A stretch of 64,000 bases of DNA from an uncultured Methanobrevibacter sp. GTDB lineage: Archaea > Methanobacteriota > Methanobacteria > Methanobacteriales > Methanobacteriaceae. The position numbers and the translations under genes are program-made. Below the pieces are notes generated by a model. The model was given only the letters and a program-made list of their open reading frames with translations, was not told the DNA's origin and made no database searches. Position 1 is the first letter of the stretch, and each line of letters opens with the position of its first letter. Positions 56,184-64,000 of this stretch are shown here, piece by piece. The stretch lies in contig NZ_OMWA01000006.1 in the NCBI RefSeq assembly GCF_900314615.1, forward strand, positions 1 through 64,000, in the 5' to 3' direction.

Positions 56184-58183
56184 CTCTTTCAAAAACTTTG
56201 TTGATTTTCGAAAACATGCACTCTTCAGATTCACATCAAATTTCTAAAGTAATTTTAATTCAAAAGCAGACGTTAATCATTCGAAATAGAATTATTAATC
56301 AAATCCTTCGATAATCATCTGTTCATCTTTAAACAGACTCATGACATGTTCCATTGAATATGCCAATATTTTATCTTTGATATTTAAATTTACATCTGCC
56401 AATGCATTATCATCAATTATTTCAACCAAATTTTTAGCCAAATCATCAGATATTGGAATCAAATCCAGATAATTCAAAATAAAATTGCAAATATCAGTAA
56501 TTTTTATCTGCAGATTATATAATTCTCGGTTTTCCTCAGTTATTTCAATGTTTTCCCGTACAACATTGCTTAAAACCAATAATGTTGTTTTTTTATCAGG
56601 CCCCGTTGCCATGCATTTCTGTTTAACCAAATCGATTGACTGTTGATTTAGCATATAAGATGTTTTCAAATTGTTCTTTGTTTCTATTTCAACAGAATAA
56701 GGCAGGAATTTGTAATTGAATAATGTGACAACTACAACTGCAACAGTTACCCACAATATCTTCAATTCCATTGCTTCAGGTGGTGGAATATACATCAGTG
56801 CAGTCATGACTGATATCACAGTAGTGACAATTGTCAAAATCAGTTTATCCTCCAATTTAAGGACCATTATAAACATGCAGACAACCATTACTGCAACAGA
56901 AATTACGTTAAATGAAACGTTGAGATAAGGGACAATTATGAGAATTGCCGCAAAAATTAAAACTCCAATAAATGTTCCCTGAAGCCGTGACTTTGCAGAA
57001 TATGCAACATCATTAATATAAGGCAACATTAACGAGATTGTAGCGAAATATAGCCATTTTGTAAATGGCAAATTAAACATCAGCGTCAGTAGCTGCCAGA
57101 CAAACATTAAAAAGGCCATTTTAAATGCAAAAGTAAACTTGGCTGATCTGAAGCTGAAATACTGTCTGATTAATGATTTGAACTGGGTTTTTAATGTGTT
57201 TTTATCCGGAAGCATTATTTCATCGGTTAAATCTTTTCTGATTTCATTTGAAATTATCTCCAAATTCAATAAAACAAGATACATTACTTTTGATTCTATT
57301 TCAATGCCGTCAAATATGTCCTCCAAATCAATTTGTTTGATTTGAGACAAAACACTTCTTATGTAAAGCAGTTCCTTATTTGACAAATCATGCTCAGATA
57401 TAATCTTTCCAATGTATTGAAATGATTTGACAACATTCAAAACGGATTTGTGAATTTCAGATGGGAAATATTTATACTCGGACCTGTTGAAAATACTCAA
57501 ATAAAATCCGTTGATTGTACGGAAATTATCCGAAAGAACATCTTTTCCATCCAATTTCAAATCTATAGCTTTGTCTAATTCAGAAATTAACATGTCAATA
57601 GTTGCTTTTGACAGTTTATAATCCTTTTTCCTGTTAATTGCCATATTCAATCCAACGATAAAAACCGCACCGAAGACAAGAGACAAAAGCCTCATCGGCA
57701 GCATTTCAACAGAAACCGGAATTCCAACCATCATAAAATATATCATCAGGTACGGCAAATAAACATGGGTACCAAAAAGATTATAGGACGTGAAAGTAGT
57801 TGCAAAGACAACAACAAAGGTCAATATGCATCCAAAGATAGTCAAAGGATTATTCAAAAACGATGTAATGCCTAACACCAAGAGCAATAACAGTATTTTA
57901 ATAAAAGAAGATTTTGCTTTAAATGACAAATCATTACCCAGATTCATGAACGCCGCCATGACTACCATCATACCGATTACTGCATTTTGACTTCCAAACA
58001 GCACCATATAAACAATCATGAACAACATCATTGAGACAAACATGATAATTTTTGATTTTATTGCCCTATTCATAATTACTCTAATAATATATTTTATTAA
58101 GAATTAAAATAAGTTAATTATTTTTAAACAGAATGAAAAAATTTTAATGAAAAAATTTCAAATCAACAAAATTTTTGAAAGAG
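56184..58183. repeat. 24 bp inverted repeats flanking the FUSC gene
   Basis: Arms at 56184-56207 and 58160-58183 in opposite orientation. The right arm reads AAATCAACAAAATTTTTGAA followed by AGAG. The left arm's complement is the same except for one base (G for A at position 12), so 23 of 24 match. They enclose the FUSC gene and its flanks, about 2.0 kb. AAGAGTGCAT follows the right arm, and its complement ATGCACTCTT occurs at 56217-56226 near the left arm. Confidence 0.7.
56295..58073 (-). CDS. FUSC-type (YccS/aromatic acid exporter-like) membrane protein
   Basis: 592 residues. An N-terminal six-helix block (about 8-150, including IIMFVSMMLFMIVYMVLFGSQNAVIGMMVVMAAFMNLG) precedes a soluble middle (150-310, KKDYKLSKATIDMLISELDKAIDL). 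A second helical block (about 320-450, with WLYFATISLMLPYINDVAYSAKSRLQGTFIGVLIFAAI) and a cytoplasmic C-terminal domain follow. This two-block layout matches FUSC/YccS proteins, thought to export aromatic acids or similar. It is monocistronic, flanked by the 24 bp inverted repeats. Confidence 0.78.
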   Translation of the reverse strand: MNRAIKSKIIMFVSMMLFMIVYMVLFGSQNAVIGMMVVMAAFMNLGNDLSFKAKSSFIKILLLLLVLGITSFLNNPLTIFGCILTFVVVFATTFTSYNLFGTHVYLPYLMIYFMMVGIPVSVEMLPMRLLSLVFGAVFIVGLNMAINRKKDYKLSKATIDMLISELDKAIDLKLDGKDVLSDNFRTINGFYLSIFNRSEYKYFPSEIHKSVLNVVKSFQYIGKIISEHDLSNKELLYIRSVLSQIKQIDLEDIFDGIEIESKVMYLVLLNLEIISNEIRKDLTDEIMLPDKNTLKTQFKSLIRQYFSFRSAKFTFAFKMAFLMFVWQLLTLMFNLPFTKWLYFATISLMLPYINDVAYSAKSRLQGTFIGVLIFAAILIIVPYLNVSFNVISVAVMVVCMFIMVLKLEDKLILTIVTTVISVMTALMYIPPPEAMELKILWVTVAVVVVTLFNYKFLPYSVEIETKNNLKTSYMLNQQSIDLVKQKCMATGPDKKTTLLVLSNVVRENIEITEENRELYNLQIKITDICNFILNYLDLIPISDDLAKNLVEIIDDNALADVNLNIKDKILAYSMEHVMSLFKDEQMIIEGFD

Positions 58184-58207
58184 TGCATAATATTCAAACT
58201 GGTACGA

Positions 58208-58918
58208 TTACAGTTTTAAAAAAAGATACTGCTCAAAAAGATTATACAATACAGGAGCATGATATATCAAAGCCAAAACTATTAAAATAAATATTGAAGC
58301 CCAACCGAAATTACTGCGGACTTTTTTTGAAGATAATGGCGCAAATATTTTTATTCCTGCCGGAGTAAATGAGTCCAGTACGATATGTGAAAACAGTCCC
58401 AAAAATATTGCCACTATGATTTCAATATAGTTAACCTCACCAGTGTTGAAAATGAATAAACTAACAAAAAACACCGGTAAAAATATCATCAGCACCTTTT
58501 TGTTTAAAAATAAAAAGCTTAAAAGTGCAATTAGAATTGCCATTAGCAAATAATAATTTTGCAAATCAGTGAGGTTTGTAACCAGCTGAAATGCCCAAAT
58601 TAGTATTAGACTAATAGCGGAGGTCAATATAATTGCACCAAAAATGGAGTGAGTGAAGCTCCTGTGTTCTGAAAAGTAAAAGCATGCTCCCAGAAACACA
58701 ATGATTAAACCAATCAAATAAGGTAATTTAAGGATGTATAGTGATATAAACACTACTAATCCCAAAATAATCAACTTATAAACATTATCCTTTTTGAATT
58801 TATGGTCAAAATCAGGGACATTTGCACCAATCAGACTTAAAGCAAGTAACAGAGGACTATGAAAAAACATCAATGAAATAATCAATGCAAATATCGAATG
58901 TCCTTTATAAGTTGACAT
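58208..58918 (-). CDS. YdjM/LexA-regulated-type membrane-bound metal-dependent hydrolase
   Basis: 236 residues, about seven helices. The family pattern HSIFALIISLMF at the N-terminus, GANVPDFDHKF, the FSEHRSFTHSIFG histidine motif near 88-99, and FSHIVLDSFTPAGIKIFAPL (about 180-200) are the probable metal-binding regions. Function unknown, possibly a membrane phosphatase or lipid hydrolase. GGTGATGAG precedes the ATG. Confidence 0.8.
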   Translation of the reverse strand: MSTYKGHSIFALIISLMFFHSPLLLALSLIGANVPDFDHKFKKDNVYKLIILGLVVFISLYILKLPYLIGLIIVFLGACFYFSEHRSFTHSIFGAIILTSAISLILIWAFQLVTNLTDLQNYYLLMAILIALLSFLFLNKKVLMIFLPVFFVSLFIFNTGEVNYIEIIVAIFLGLFSHIVLDSFTPAGIKIFAPLSSKKVRSNFGWASIFILIVLALIYHAPVLYNLFEQYLFLKL

Positions 58919-59000
58919 CTCATCACCTTACTAGTACATATAAAAAATATATTAAAAGTAATTTATCCGAGAGCATTTGATAAGTAATAGTGTGAAAAAA

Positions 59001-59750
59001 TTAAGGTAATTTAACTCCAAAATAAGTTAAAAAACTTTTCATCTGTGCCAGAGATTTATCAATACTGCCAAAGGCCACATTACAGAATGGTGACAGCACT
59101 TCCCCTGTTATTGCAGGAGTTCCACGTAAATTACAGACATCTTCAACAGCACCTTTATATGAAGAGCCCGCAAAGTCAAATGAAATTATTTCAGACCCCA
59201 TATCTTTTGAAATATAATTTGCTATTAAAAAGCTTTCAGGAGATGGAGATTTTGATGAAAAAATAGATTCAAATCCGGGATTCGCATTAAATGAAGTTGA
59301 ATGAAAATCACCAACAAAATCAATTTCCAAACAGGCAACAGCTTTAACTATCAGATTGCTGACAGAATTTTTCATATGGGCAGACCTGTTCAAATCCATT
59401 GAATTGAAAGTTCGCTCATTGTTCATGGTTGCATTAGGAGCTGCAAACGGAATAAAATAAATAGTATGAGATAAGTCTTTACCAAGCATTTCATTCATTA
59501 ACCTTAAGTTTGCACACTGAGGAGGCAGTTCATTGCCATGAATACCTGATAAGATTAATAATTTGGATTTGCCATCGCCCATTTTAAAAATTGGTGTTCC
59601 AAAAACAGATTTTTCTAAAATAAATTGATTAAATTTGTTTAGCTCGATGTGTTCAAAGATCTGTCGGTTTCTTGAAACATAACCTCCTGAAAAATTACAG
59701 ACATAAGCCATTTCAAGATTTTCAAATTCATCAATTTTTTTAAAATGCAT
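59001..59750 (-). CDS. Succinylglutamate desuccinylase/aspartoacylase-like (M14) deacylase
   Basis: 249 residues with the zinc-binding GIHGNE (H71, E74) and DFHSTSFNANPGF (the third zinc ligand) motifs, plus NNERTFNSMDLNRS substrate-binding region. Members remove acyl groups from amino acids or act as small carboxypeptidases. The acyl substrate is not evident. Its ATG lies only 13 bp from the GTG (43 bp from the ATG) of the divergent helicase gene, so its promoter must lie in helicase coding sequence. Confidence 0.8.
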   Translation of the reverse strand: MHFKKIDEFENLEMAYVCNFSGGYVSRNRQIFEHIELNKFNQFILEKSVFGTPIFKMGDGKSKLLILSGIHGNELPPQCANLRLMNEMLGKDLSHTIYFIPFAAPNATMNNERTFNSMDLNRSAHMKNSVSNLIVKAVACLEIDFVGDFHSTSFNANPGFESIFSSKSPSPESFLIANYISKDMGSEIISFDFAGSSYKGAVEDVCNLRGTPAITGEVLSPFCNVAFGSIDKSLAQMKSFLTYFGVKLP

Positions 59751-59793
59751 AATTAATTATACAGTGACGCTCTTATTTAAAACTAGGGATTGG

Positions 59794-61716
59794 ATGAAAA
59801 AATATATAAAAAATTTAATAAGATTAGTCAATTACGAAAGAGATGCGGAAATTGAGCTGATGAGATTTGAAATAGCTCATATGTCCGGACAGAAAAGAGA
59901 AGAATTAGGCCGTGCCATCAATAAAGTTAAAGGAAAATATATTGGTGAGGAATTAGGCTTAAAAATTGTCCAGTTTGGAAGATCAGAAGTTATTGACACT
60001 GAAATTTCAGTGGGAGATATGGTTTTGGTAAGTACAGATAATCCTTTAAAAAGTGATTTTACAGGAACAGTTACCGAAAAAGGAGCCAGATTCATTAAAG
60101 TGGCTTTTGATAAAAGAATTCCAAAATGGGTAGTAAAAAAGAAAGTCCGACTTGATTTATATGCAAATGACGTTACTTTCAGAAGAATGGAAGACAATCT
60201 TAAACATTTAAGCTTAAAAGGAAAAAATGCTCTGGAATACATTTTAAATGAAAGAAACCCCAAGCCAAACCGTTCAACACCTTATATTAGCTATATTGAT
60301 GAAAATTTAAATGAATCCCAAAAATCCGCTATTGAAAATGCTCTTTCATGTGAAAACTTCTTTTTAATACATGGTCCGTTCGGAACCGGAAAAACAAGAA
60401 CTTTAGTTGAACTAATCTCACAGGAAACCCGTCAGAATCACAAAGTGCTGGCTACAGCCGAAAGCAATGCCGCTGTAGACAATATTTTAGAAAGGCTGAT
60501 GGACAACAAAAAGTTAAATCTCACAAGACTCGGACATCCCCAAAGAGTTTCAAAACACAATATTACACAGACTTTAGCATATAAAGTTGAAAATCACAAA
60601 TTAAACAAGAAAATATCCAAAATTCACAAAAAGATTGATAATCTGATTGAGAAAAGAAAAGTTTATACCAAACCGACACCACAATACCGCAGAGGCTTTG
60701 GAGATTATGATATTCTCTACAATGCTTCTAAAGGAAAAGGCGGACGGGGAATTAGTCCTGATAAAATGAAGTCAATGGCAAAGTGGATTGAATATAATCA
60801 GGAAATCGATGAACTGCATGATGAAATAAAAAGAATAGAAAACAAGATGATCAGAGATATAATTGAAACCAGTGATGTTATTTTGTCTACAAATTCATCA
60901 GCAGCCCTTGAATCAATTTCCAGAACAAAATTCGATGTTGCAATTATTGATGAAGCTTCACAGGCAACAATTCCAAGCGTTTTAATACCTATTGCGAAGG
61001 CCCATAGATTTATCCTTGCAGGAGACCATAAACAGCTTCCACCAACTATAATAAGCGATAAAGCTCAGAATTTGGAAAAAACATTATTTGAAGAGTTGAT
61101 TAGAATATACCCATTTAAATCACAACTTTTGAATGTTCAATACCGTATGAATTCACTGTTAATGAAGTTTCCAAATGCTGAATTCTACAATAACGGCCTT
61201 AAAAGCGATTCAAGTGTTGATGACATTACCATTAACGACATTATAAATTCTAATGAAAAAGAAGAAGCAATATTATTTATTAATACTTCAAACAAAGATT
61301 TGGACGGTGAAAAACACCTGAAAGATTCAAAATCCATAATTAACCAGCTCGAGGCAGATATTGCAGTCAGTGTTGCCAATGATTATCTGCAGGCAGGACT
61401 TGAAGAGGACGACATCGGAATAATCAGCCCTTATGCAGACCAGGTGAAAATTATCCAGGACAGAACACCTGTTGAAGTTAAAACAGTTGACGGTTTTCAG
61501 GGAAGAGAAAAGGAAATTATTATAATTTCCACAGTCAGAAGTAATGAAAATGGAAATATTGGATTTTTAAGAGATTTAAGAAGATTAAACGTTGCAATCA
61601 CAAGAGCTAAAAGAAAACTGATTATTATCGGCAACAAGGAGACATTGAAAAACAATCCGACATACCTGCGACTTATAGAATTTGTTGAAGAAAGAAAGTT
61701 ATTGAGAAATATTTAG
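59794..61716 (+). CDS. Upf1/IGHMBP2-like SF1B helicase
   Basis: About 640 residues from ATG 59794 (MKKYIKNLIRLV), which follows TAGGGATTGG. A GTG at 59764 is possible. The helicase motifs in order are Q-type LNESQKSAI, Walker A GPFGTGKTRT, Ia TAESNAAVDN, Walker B DEASQAT, III GDHKQLPPT, IV VQYRMN, V VDGFQGREKE and VI NVAITRAKRKL. The helicase family acts on RNA or DNA, usually 5' to 3'. An N-terminal 1B-like domain lies before motif I. Function in archaea is poorly known. Confidence 0.9.
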   Translation: MKKYIKNLIRLVNYERDAEIELMRFEIAHMSGQKREELGRAINKVKGKYIGEELGLKIVQFGRSEVIDTEISVGDMVLVSTDNPLKSDFTGTVTEKGARFIKVAFDKRIPKWVVKKKVRLDLYANDVTFRRMEDNLKHLSLKGKNALEYILNERNPKPNRSTPYISYIDENLNESQKSAIENALSCENFFLIHGPFGTGKTRTLVELISQETRQNHKVLATAESNAAVDNILERLMDNKKLNLTRLGHPQRVSKHNITQTLAYKVENHKLNKKISKIHKKIDNLIEKRKVYTKPTPQYRRGFGDYDILYNASKGKGGRGISPDKMKSMAKWIEYNQEIDELHDEIKRIENKMIRDIIETSDVILSTNSSAALESISRTKFDVAIIDEASQATIPSVLIPIAKAHRFILAGDHKQLPPTIISDKAQNLEKTLFEELIRIYPFKSQLLNVQYRMNSLLMKFPNAEFYNNGLKSDSSVDDITINDIINSNEKEEAILFINTSNKDLDGEKHLKDSKSIINQLEADIAVSVANDYLQAGLEEDDIGIISPYADQVKIIQDRTPVEVKTVDGFQGREKEIIIISTVRSNENGNIGFLRDLRRLNVAITRAKRKLIIIGNKETLKNNPTYLRLIEFVEERKLLRNI

Positions 61717-61759
61717 GCAAACCTAAACTTTTATATACTATGAAAAACTAACTAATAAT

Positions 61760-61845
61760 CAAGACTCTTAATTGATGTTTCAATTTTTAAAGCCCATATA
61801 ACTTTTCAACCTCAATTATATTCTTCAATTAAGAGTTTTCTTCTG
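61760..61845 (+). ncRNA. Candidate small RNA or leader element upstream of argG
   Basis: ACTCTTAATTGA (61764-61775) and TCAATTAAGAGT (61825-61836) are exact 12 bp complements with a 49 nt loop. A TATA-like AACTTTTATATACTA (61726-61740) lies 25-30 bp before the left arm, and TTTTC follows the right arm. The layout, promoter, paired ends and T-run, suits an independent RNA of about 75-80 nt. No C/D or H/ACA motif was found. Alternatives are the helicase gene's terminator or an argG regulatory leader. A second TATA-like region nearer argG (about 61859-61890) suggests argG has its own promoter. Confidence 0.4.
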
Positions 61846-61919
61846 TCTTATTTTCAAAATTATAAATACTATAAACTATAAAATAATTAACATAACTTAT
61901 TTTTATATATGGTGATTAA

Positions 61920-63098
61920 ATGACTGATAAAGTACTTTTAGCATTTAGTGGAGGATTAGATACCTCTGTTTGTGTTAAATTATTAGAAGAAAAATACAAT
62001 GTAGAAGTTATTACAGCATGTGTAGATGTAGGACAAGGCGAAGAAGAAATGGAAAAAGCAAAAAATAGTGCAGCTAAAATTGGTGGATTAAAACACTACA
62101 ATATAGATGCTAAAGAAGAATTTGCTAACGAATACATCGCACGTGGAATCAAAGCAAACGCAGAATACGAAGGATACCCATTAAGTACTGCTTTTGCAAG
62201 ACCATTAATTGCTCAAAAACTTATAGAAGTAGCTGAAAAAGAAGGAGCAACTGCAATTGCACACGGTTGTACTGGAAAAGGAAACGACCAGTTCAGATTT
62301 GAAGCTATTATCCTTGCAATGTCCGATTTGGATATCATTGCACCAATCAGAGAAATGAACCTGACAAGAACTGAAGAAAAAGCATATGCAGAATCCAAAG
62401 GAATTGAGCTAAATTACGATAAAATTTACAGTATTGACGAAAACCTCTGGGGAAGAGCAATTGAAGGAGATGTCCTAGAAGACCCTGCAAATGAACCTCC
62501 GGAAGACATCTACGAATGGACTGCATCCTGGCAAGACGCTAAAGATGAGCCTGAAAAAGTATCTATCGAATTTGAAGAAGGTATTCCAGTAGCCATCAAC
62601 GGCGAAATGATGCCGTTAATCGACATCATCCAAAAATCCAATGAAATTGCAGGATCACACGGTATCGGTAGAGTAGATACCATTGAAAACAGAATGATTG
62701 GTATTAAAAGTAGGGAAATCTACGAAACCCCTGGTGCAAAATTATTAATTGCAGCTCACCAGGCATTAGAAGAATTAGTCTTAACAACTGACGAGTTAAG
62801 ATTTGCTGAATACATGTCCAGACTTTATGCTGACCTTGTATACAGAGCACTCTGGCAGGAACCTCTAAGAGAAGACCTTGACCAGGCAATCGACAATATG
62901 CAGGAAAGAGTAAGCGGAGAAGTTGTAATGAAACTATTTAAAGGTTCAATCCACCCAATTTCAAGAAAATCTCCATTCAGCTTACACAGCATAGAACAGA
63001 TTACATTTGAAGACAAAGAAACTGACCAAAGAGACGTTGAAGGTATGATTAAGTACCACGGTCTTCAAGCTGCAAATTACCAAAAATTAAACAGATAG
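61920..63098 (+). CDS. argG: ArgG, argininosuccinate synthase
   Basis: 392 residues, complete. ATP-binding N-terminal [59 protein letters not shown] and [15 protein letters not shown] match the family, with the tetramer-forming C-terminal helix. It joins citrulline and aspartate. GGTGATTAA precedes the ATG. 203 bp separate it from the helicase gene and hold a 12 bp inverted repeat. Confidence 0.96.
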   Translation: MTDKVLLAFSGGLDTSVCVKLLEEKYNVEVITACVDVGQGEEEMEKAKNSAAKIGGLKHYNIDAKEEFANEYIARGIKANAEYEGYPLSTAFARPLIAQKLIEVAEKEGATAIAHGCTGKGNDQFRFEAIILAMSDLDIIAPIREMNLTRTEEKAYAESKGIELNYDKIYSIDENLWGRAIEGDVLEDPANEPPEDIYEWTASWQDAKDEPEKVSIEFEEGIPVAINGEMMPLIDIIQKSNEIAGSHGIGRVDTIENRMIGIKSREIYETPGAKLLIAAHQALEELVLTTDELRFAEYMSRLYADLVYRALWQEPLREDLDQAIDNMQERVSGEVVMKLFKGSIHPISRKSPFSLHSIEQITFEDKETDQRDVEGMIKYHGLQAANYQKLNR

Positions 63099-63114
63099 CT
63101 TTAACGCTATCACT

Positions 63115-64000
63115 TTACTTCTTTTTTTGAACAGCTTCAATGAAATATTCATTGAAAAATCCACGATTATAATCAAACAATTGTTTAAAGCTAGAATCGA
63201 TTATATACATCACACACCAGTCATCGTGGTCCCTAATACCCCTACCATATGCCTGCATCAATGCCATAACAGTCTGATAATAGAACCATTTAGGATCAAG
63301 GTCACGACGATATTTTACCTGCTCATTCAGTTGAGGATAAGGAATCTTAAATACAATCTGGAAGCGGCACAAATCACCCTTAAAATCAACTCCATCTTTA
63401 ATGGAAGCGCCGATAAGAACAATATCTTCATCAGATTCACTGAATTCCTTTAATGTATAATTCCTATCTTCACCGCCGACAAATACCAAATTGTAATCTT
63501 TTAATTTTTCAATTATCCAGAATGCCTGTGCATTGCTTGAGGTGTGAATAACTCCTTTCTGGCCATGATGCTTATCAAGCAAGTCTTTAATTTTTTGAAT
63601 AGCCCTTTTACTTTTCCAATTGGGAATGCCCCTCCTAAAACCACTCATACGACCAACGAAATCCACATAAATCGGCCTGTTAGCTACTTCAAAAGGACTT
63701 TTTTCATAAATATAATATGTCTTTTCAGGGTCGATGTTATTCCATTCACAGAATTTATCCTTGCTTCCCAGAGTTCCTGTTAAAAAAATGCAGATATTTC
63801 CCATAGAAAGCAGTTTTTGAGTGTCATCAGATACTGAGAAAGGCTTGAATTCAGCAGAGATATCCATTTTTCCATCCAGAATGATTTTTCTGTCCGGTAA
63901 ATCAATAATCAAATCATTATCCGCCAATCCCAATCCTATTGAAGCAAAATTTTTCACATCCTGTTCCAGATTCTGCTTTTCTACATAATCGTAATTGGAA
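63115..64000 (-). CDS. Rad3/DinG-type helicase, C-terminal part (cut by window edge)
   Basis: The frame stays open past the first start codon to the window end, so this is the C-terminal 295 or so residues of a longer protein. It has the C-terminal RecA-like helicase features of the XPD/Rad3/DinG group: TYYIYEKSPF, GVIHTSSNAQAFWI (motif IV region), IGASIKDGVDFKGD (motif V, with DGVDF), and VMALMQAYGRGIRDHDDWCVMYIID (motif VI, QAYGRGIR). The N-terminal Walker A and any Fe-S cysteines lie outside. It converges on argG with 16 bp between stops. Confidence 0.85.
   Translation of the reverse strand, partial: SNYDYVEKQNLEQDVKNFASIGLGLADNDLIIDLPDRKIILDGKMDISAEFKPFSVSDDTQKLLSMGNICIFLTGTLGSKDKFCEWNNIDPEKTYYIYEKSPFEVANRPIYVDFVGRMSGFRRGIPNWKSKRAIQKIKDLLDKHHGQKGVIHTSSNAQAFWIIEKLKDYNLVFVGGEDRNYTLKEFSESDEDIVLIGASIKDGVDFKGDLCRFQIVFKIPYPQLNEQVKYRRDLDPKWFYYQTVMALMQAYGRGIRDHDDWCVMYIIDSSFKQLFDYNRGFFNEYFIEAVQKKK

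Overview
The window is a low-GC archaeal chromosome segment from a hydrogenotrophic methanogen of the order Methanobacteriales, most likely a Methanobrevibacter species. The evidence is the mcr operon, methanogenesis marker genes, coenzyme M, methanopterin and F420 biosynthesis genes, a complete energy-converting hydrogenase B operon, a family-B DNA polymerase split after motif C, and an adhesin-like secreted protein. TATA-type promoters, GGAGG/GGTGA ribosome binding sites and some TTG/GTG starts fit this group. The species cannot be fixed without database searches. No tRNA, rRNA, CRISPR array or insertion sequence was recognised.

Layout. 1-5.7 kb: methyl-coenzyme M reductase genes (mcrB-mcrD-mcrC-mcrG, running off the left edge) with the maturation and activation genes mmp10, mmp7 and a probable mmp17. 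5.7-17.9 kb: comB (coenzyme M), a TraB protein, a DUF1922 zinc ribbon, a CorC/HlyC protein, a Ca2+/Na+ exchanger, a TtuA-type tRNA thiolase, a DegT aminotransferase, trm1, an Lrp regulator, mptA (methanopterin), cofG (F420) and taw2 (wyosine). 18-28 kb: psmB, aCPSF1, purM, comC, a large adhesin, polB1 and an AI-2E-type permease. 28-41 kb: pyrD-pyrK, nop5-flpA (C/D-box RNP), a 650 bp gene-poor gap, coaBC, two secreted or anchored proteins, pheA, a tandem pair of four-CBS proteins, and the preQ0 cluster (queE-queD-DUF366). 41-54 kb: a nucleotidyltransferase, an SNF transporter, a solitary Cas4-like nuclease and the 17-gene ehb operon. 54-64 kb: an Acr3-like permease, a glycosyltransferase, a FUSC-type protein, a YdjM-like membrane hydrolase, an AstE/AspA-like deacylase, an Upf1-like helicase, argG and a truncated Rad3/DinG-type helicase.

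How it fits together. The first 6 kb make MCR, modify it (Mmp10 methylates an McrA arginine) and activate it (McrC, Mmp7, probable Mmp17), while comB and comC supply its cofactor coenzyme M. mptA and cofG supply the C1 carrier and deazaflavin used upstream of MCR. Ehb provides ion-gradient-driven reduced ferredoxin for autotrophic carbon assimilation. Most of the rest is core archaeal housekeeping.

Points to revisit. mcrB carries a frameshifting deletion that removes the coenzyme-B-contacting histidine. coaBC is split by an apparent +1 frame change. pheA has no standard start codon for its conserved N-terminus. Several intergenic stretches hold long inverted repeats that look like small RNAs or operators: the mcr leader, upstream of lrp, mptA, aCPSF1 and argG, a hairpin at 32.55-32.65 kb, and a 24 bp inverted repeat flanking the FUSC gene. 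I found no clearly novel multi-gene system.
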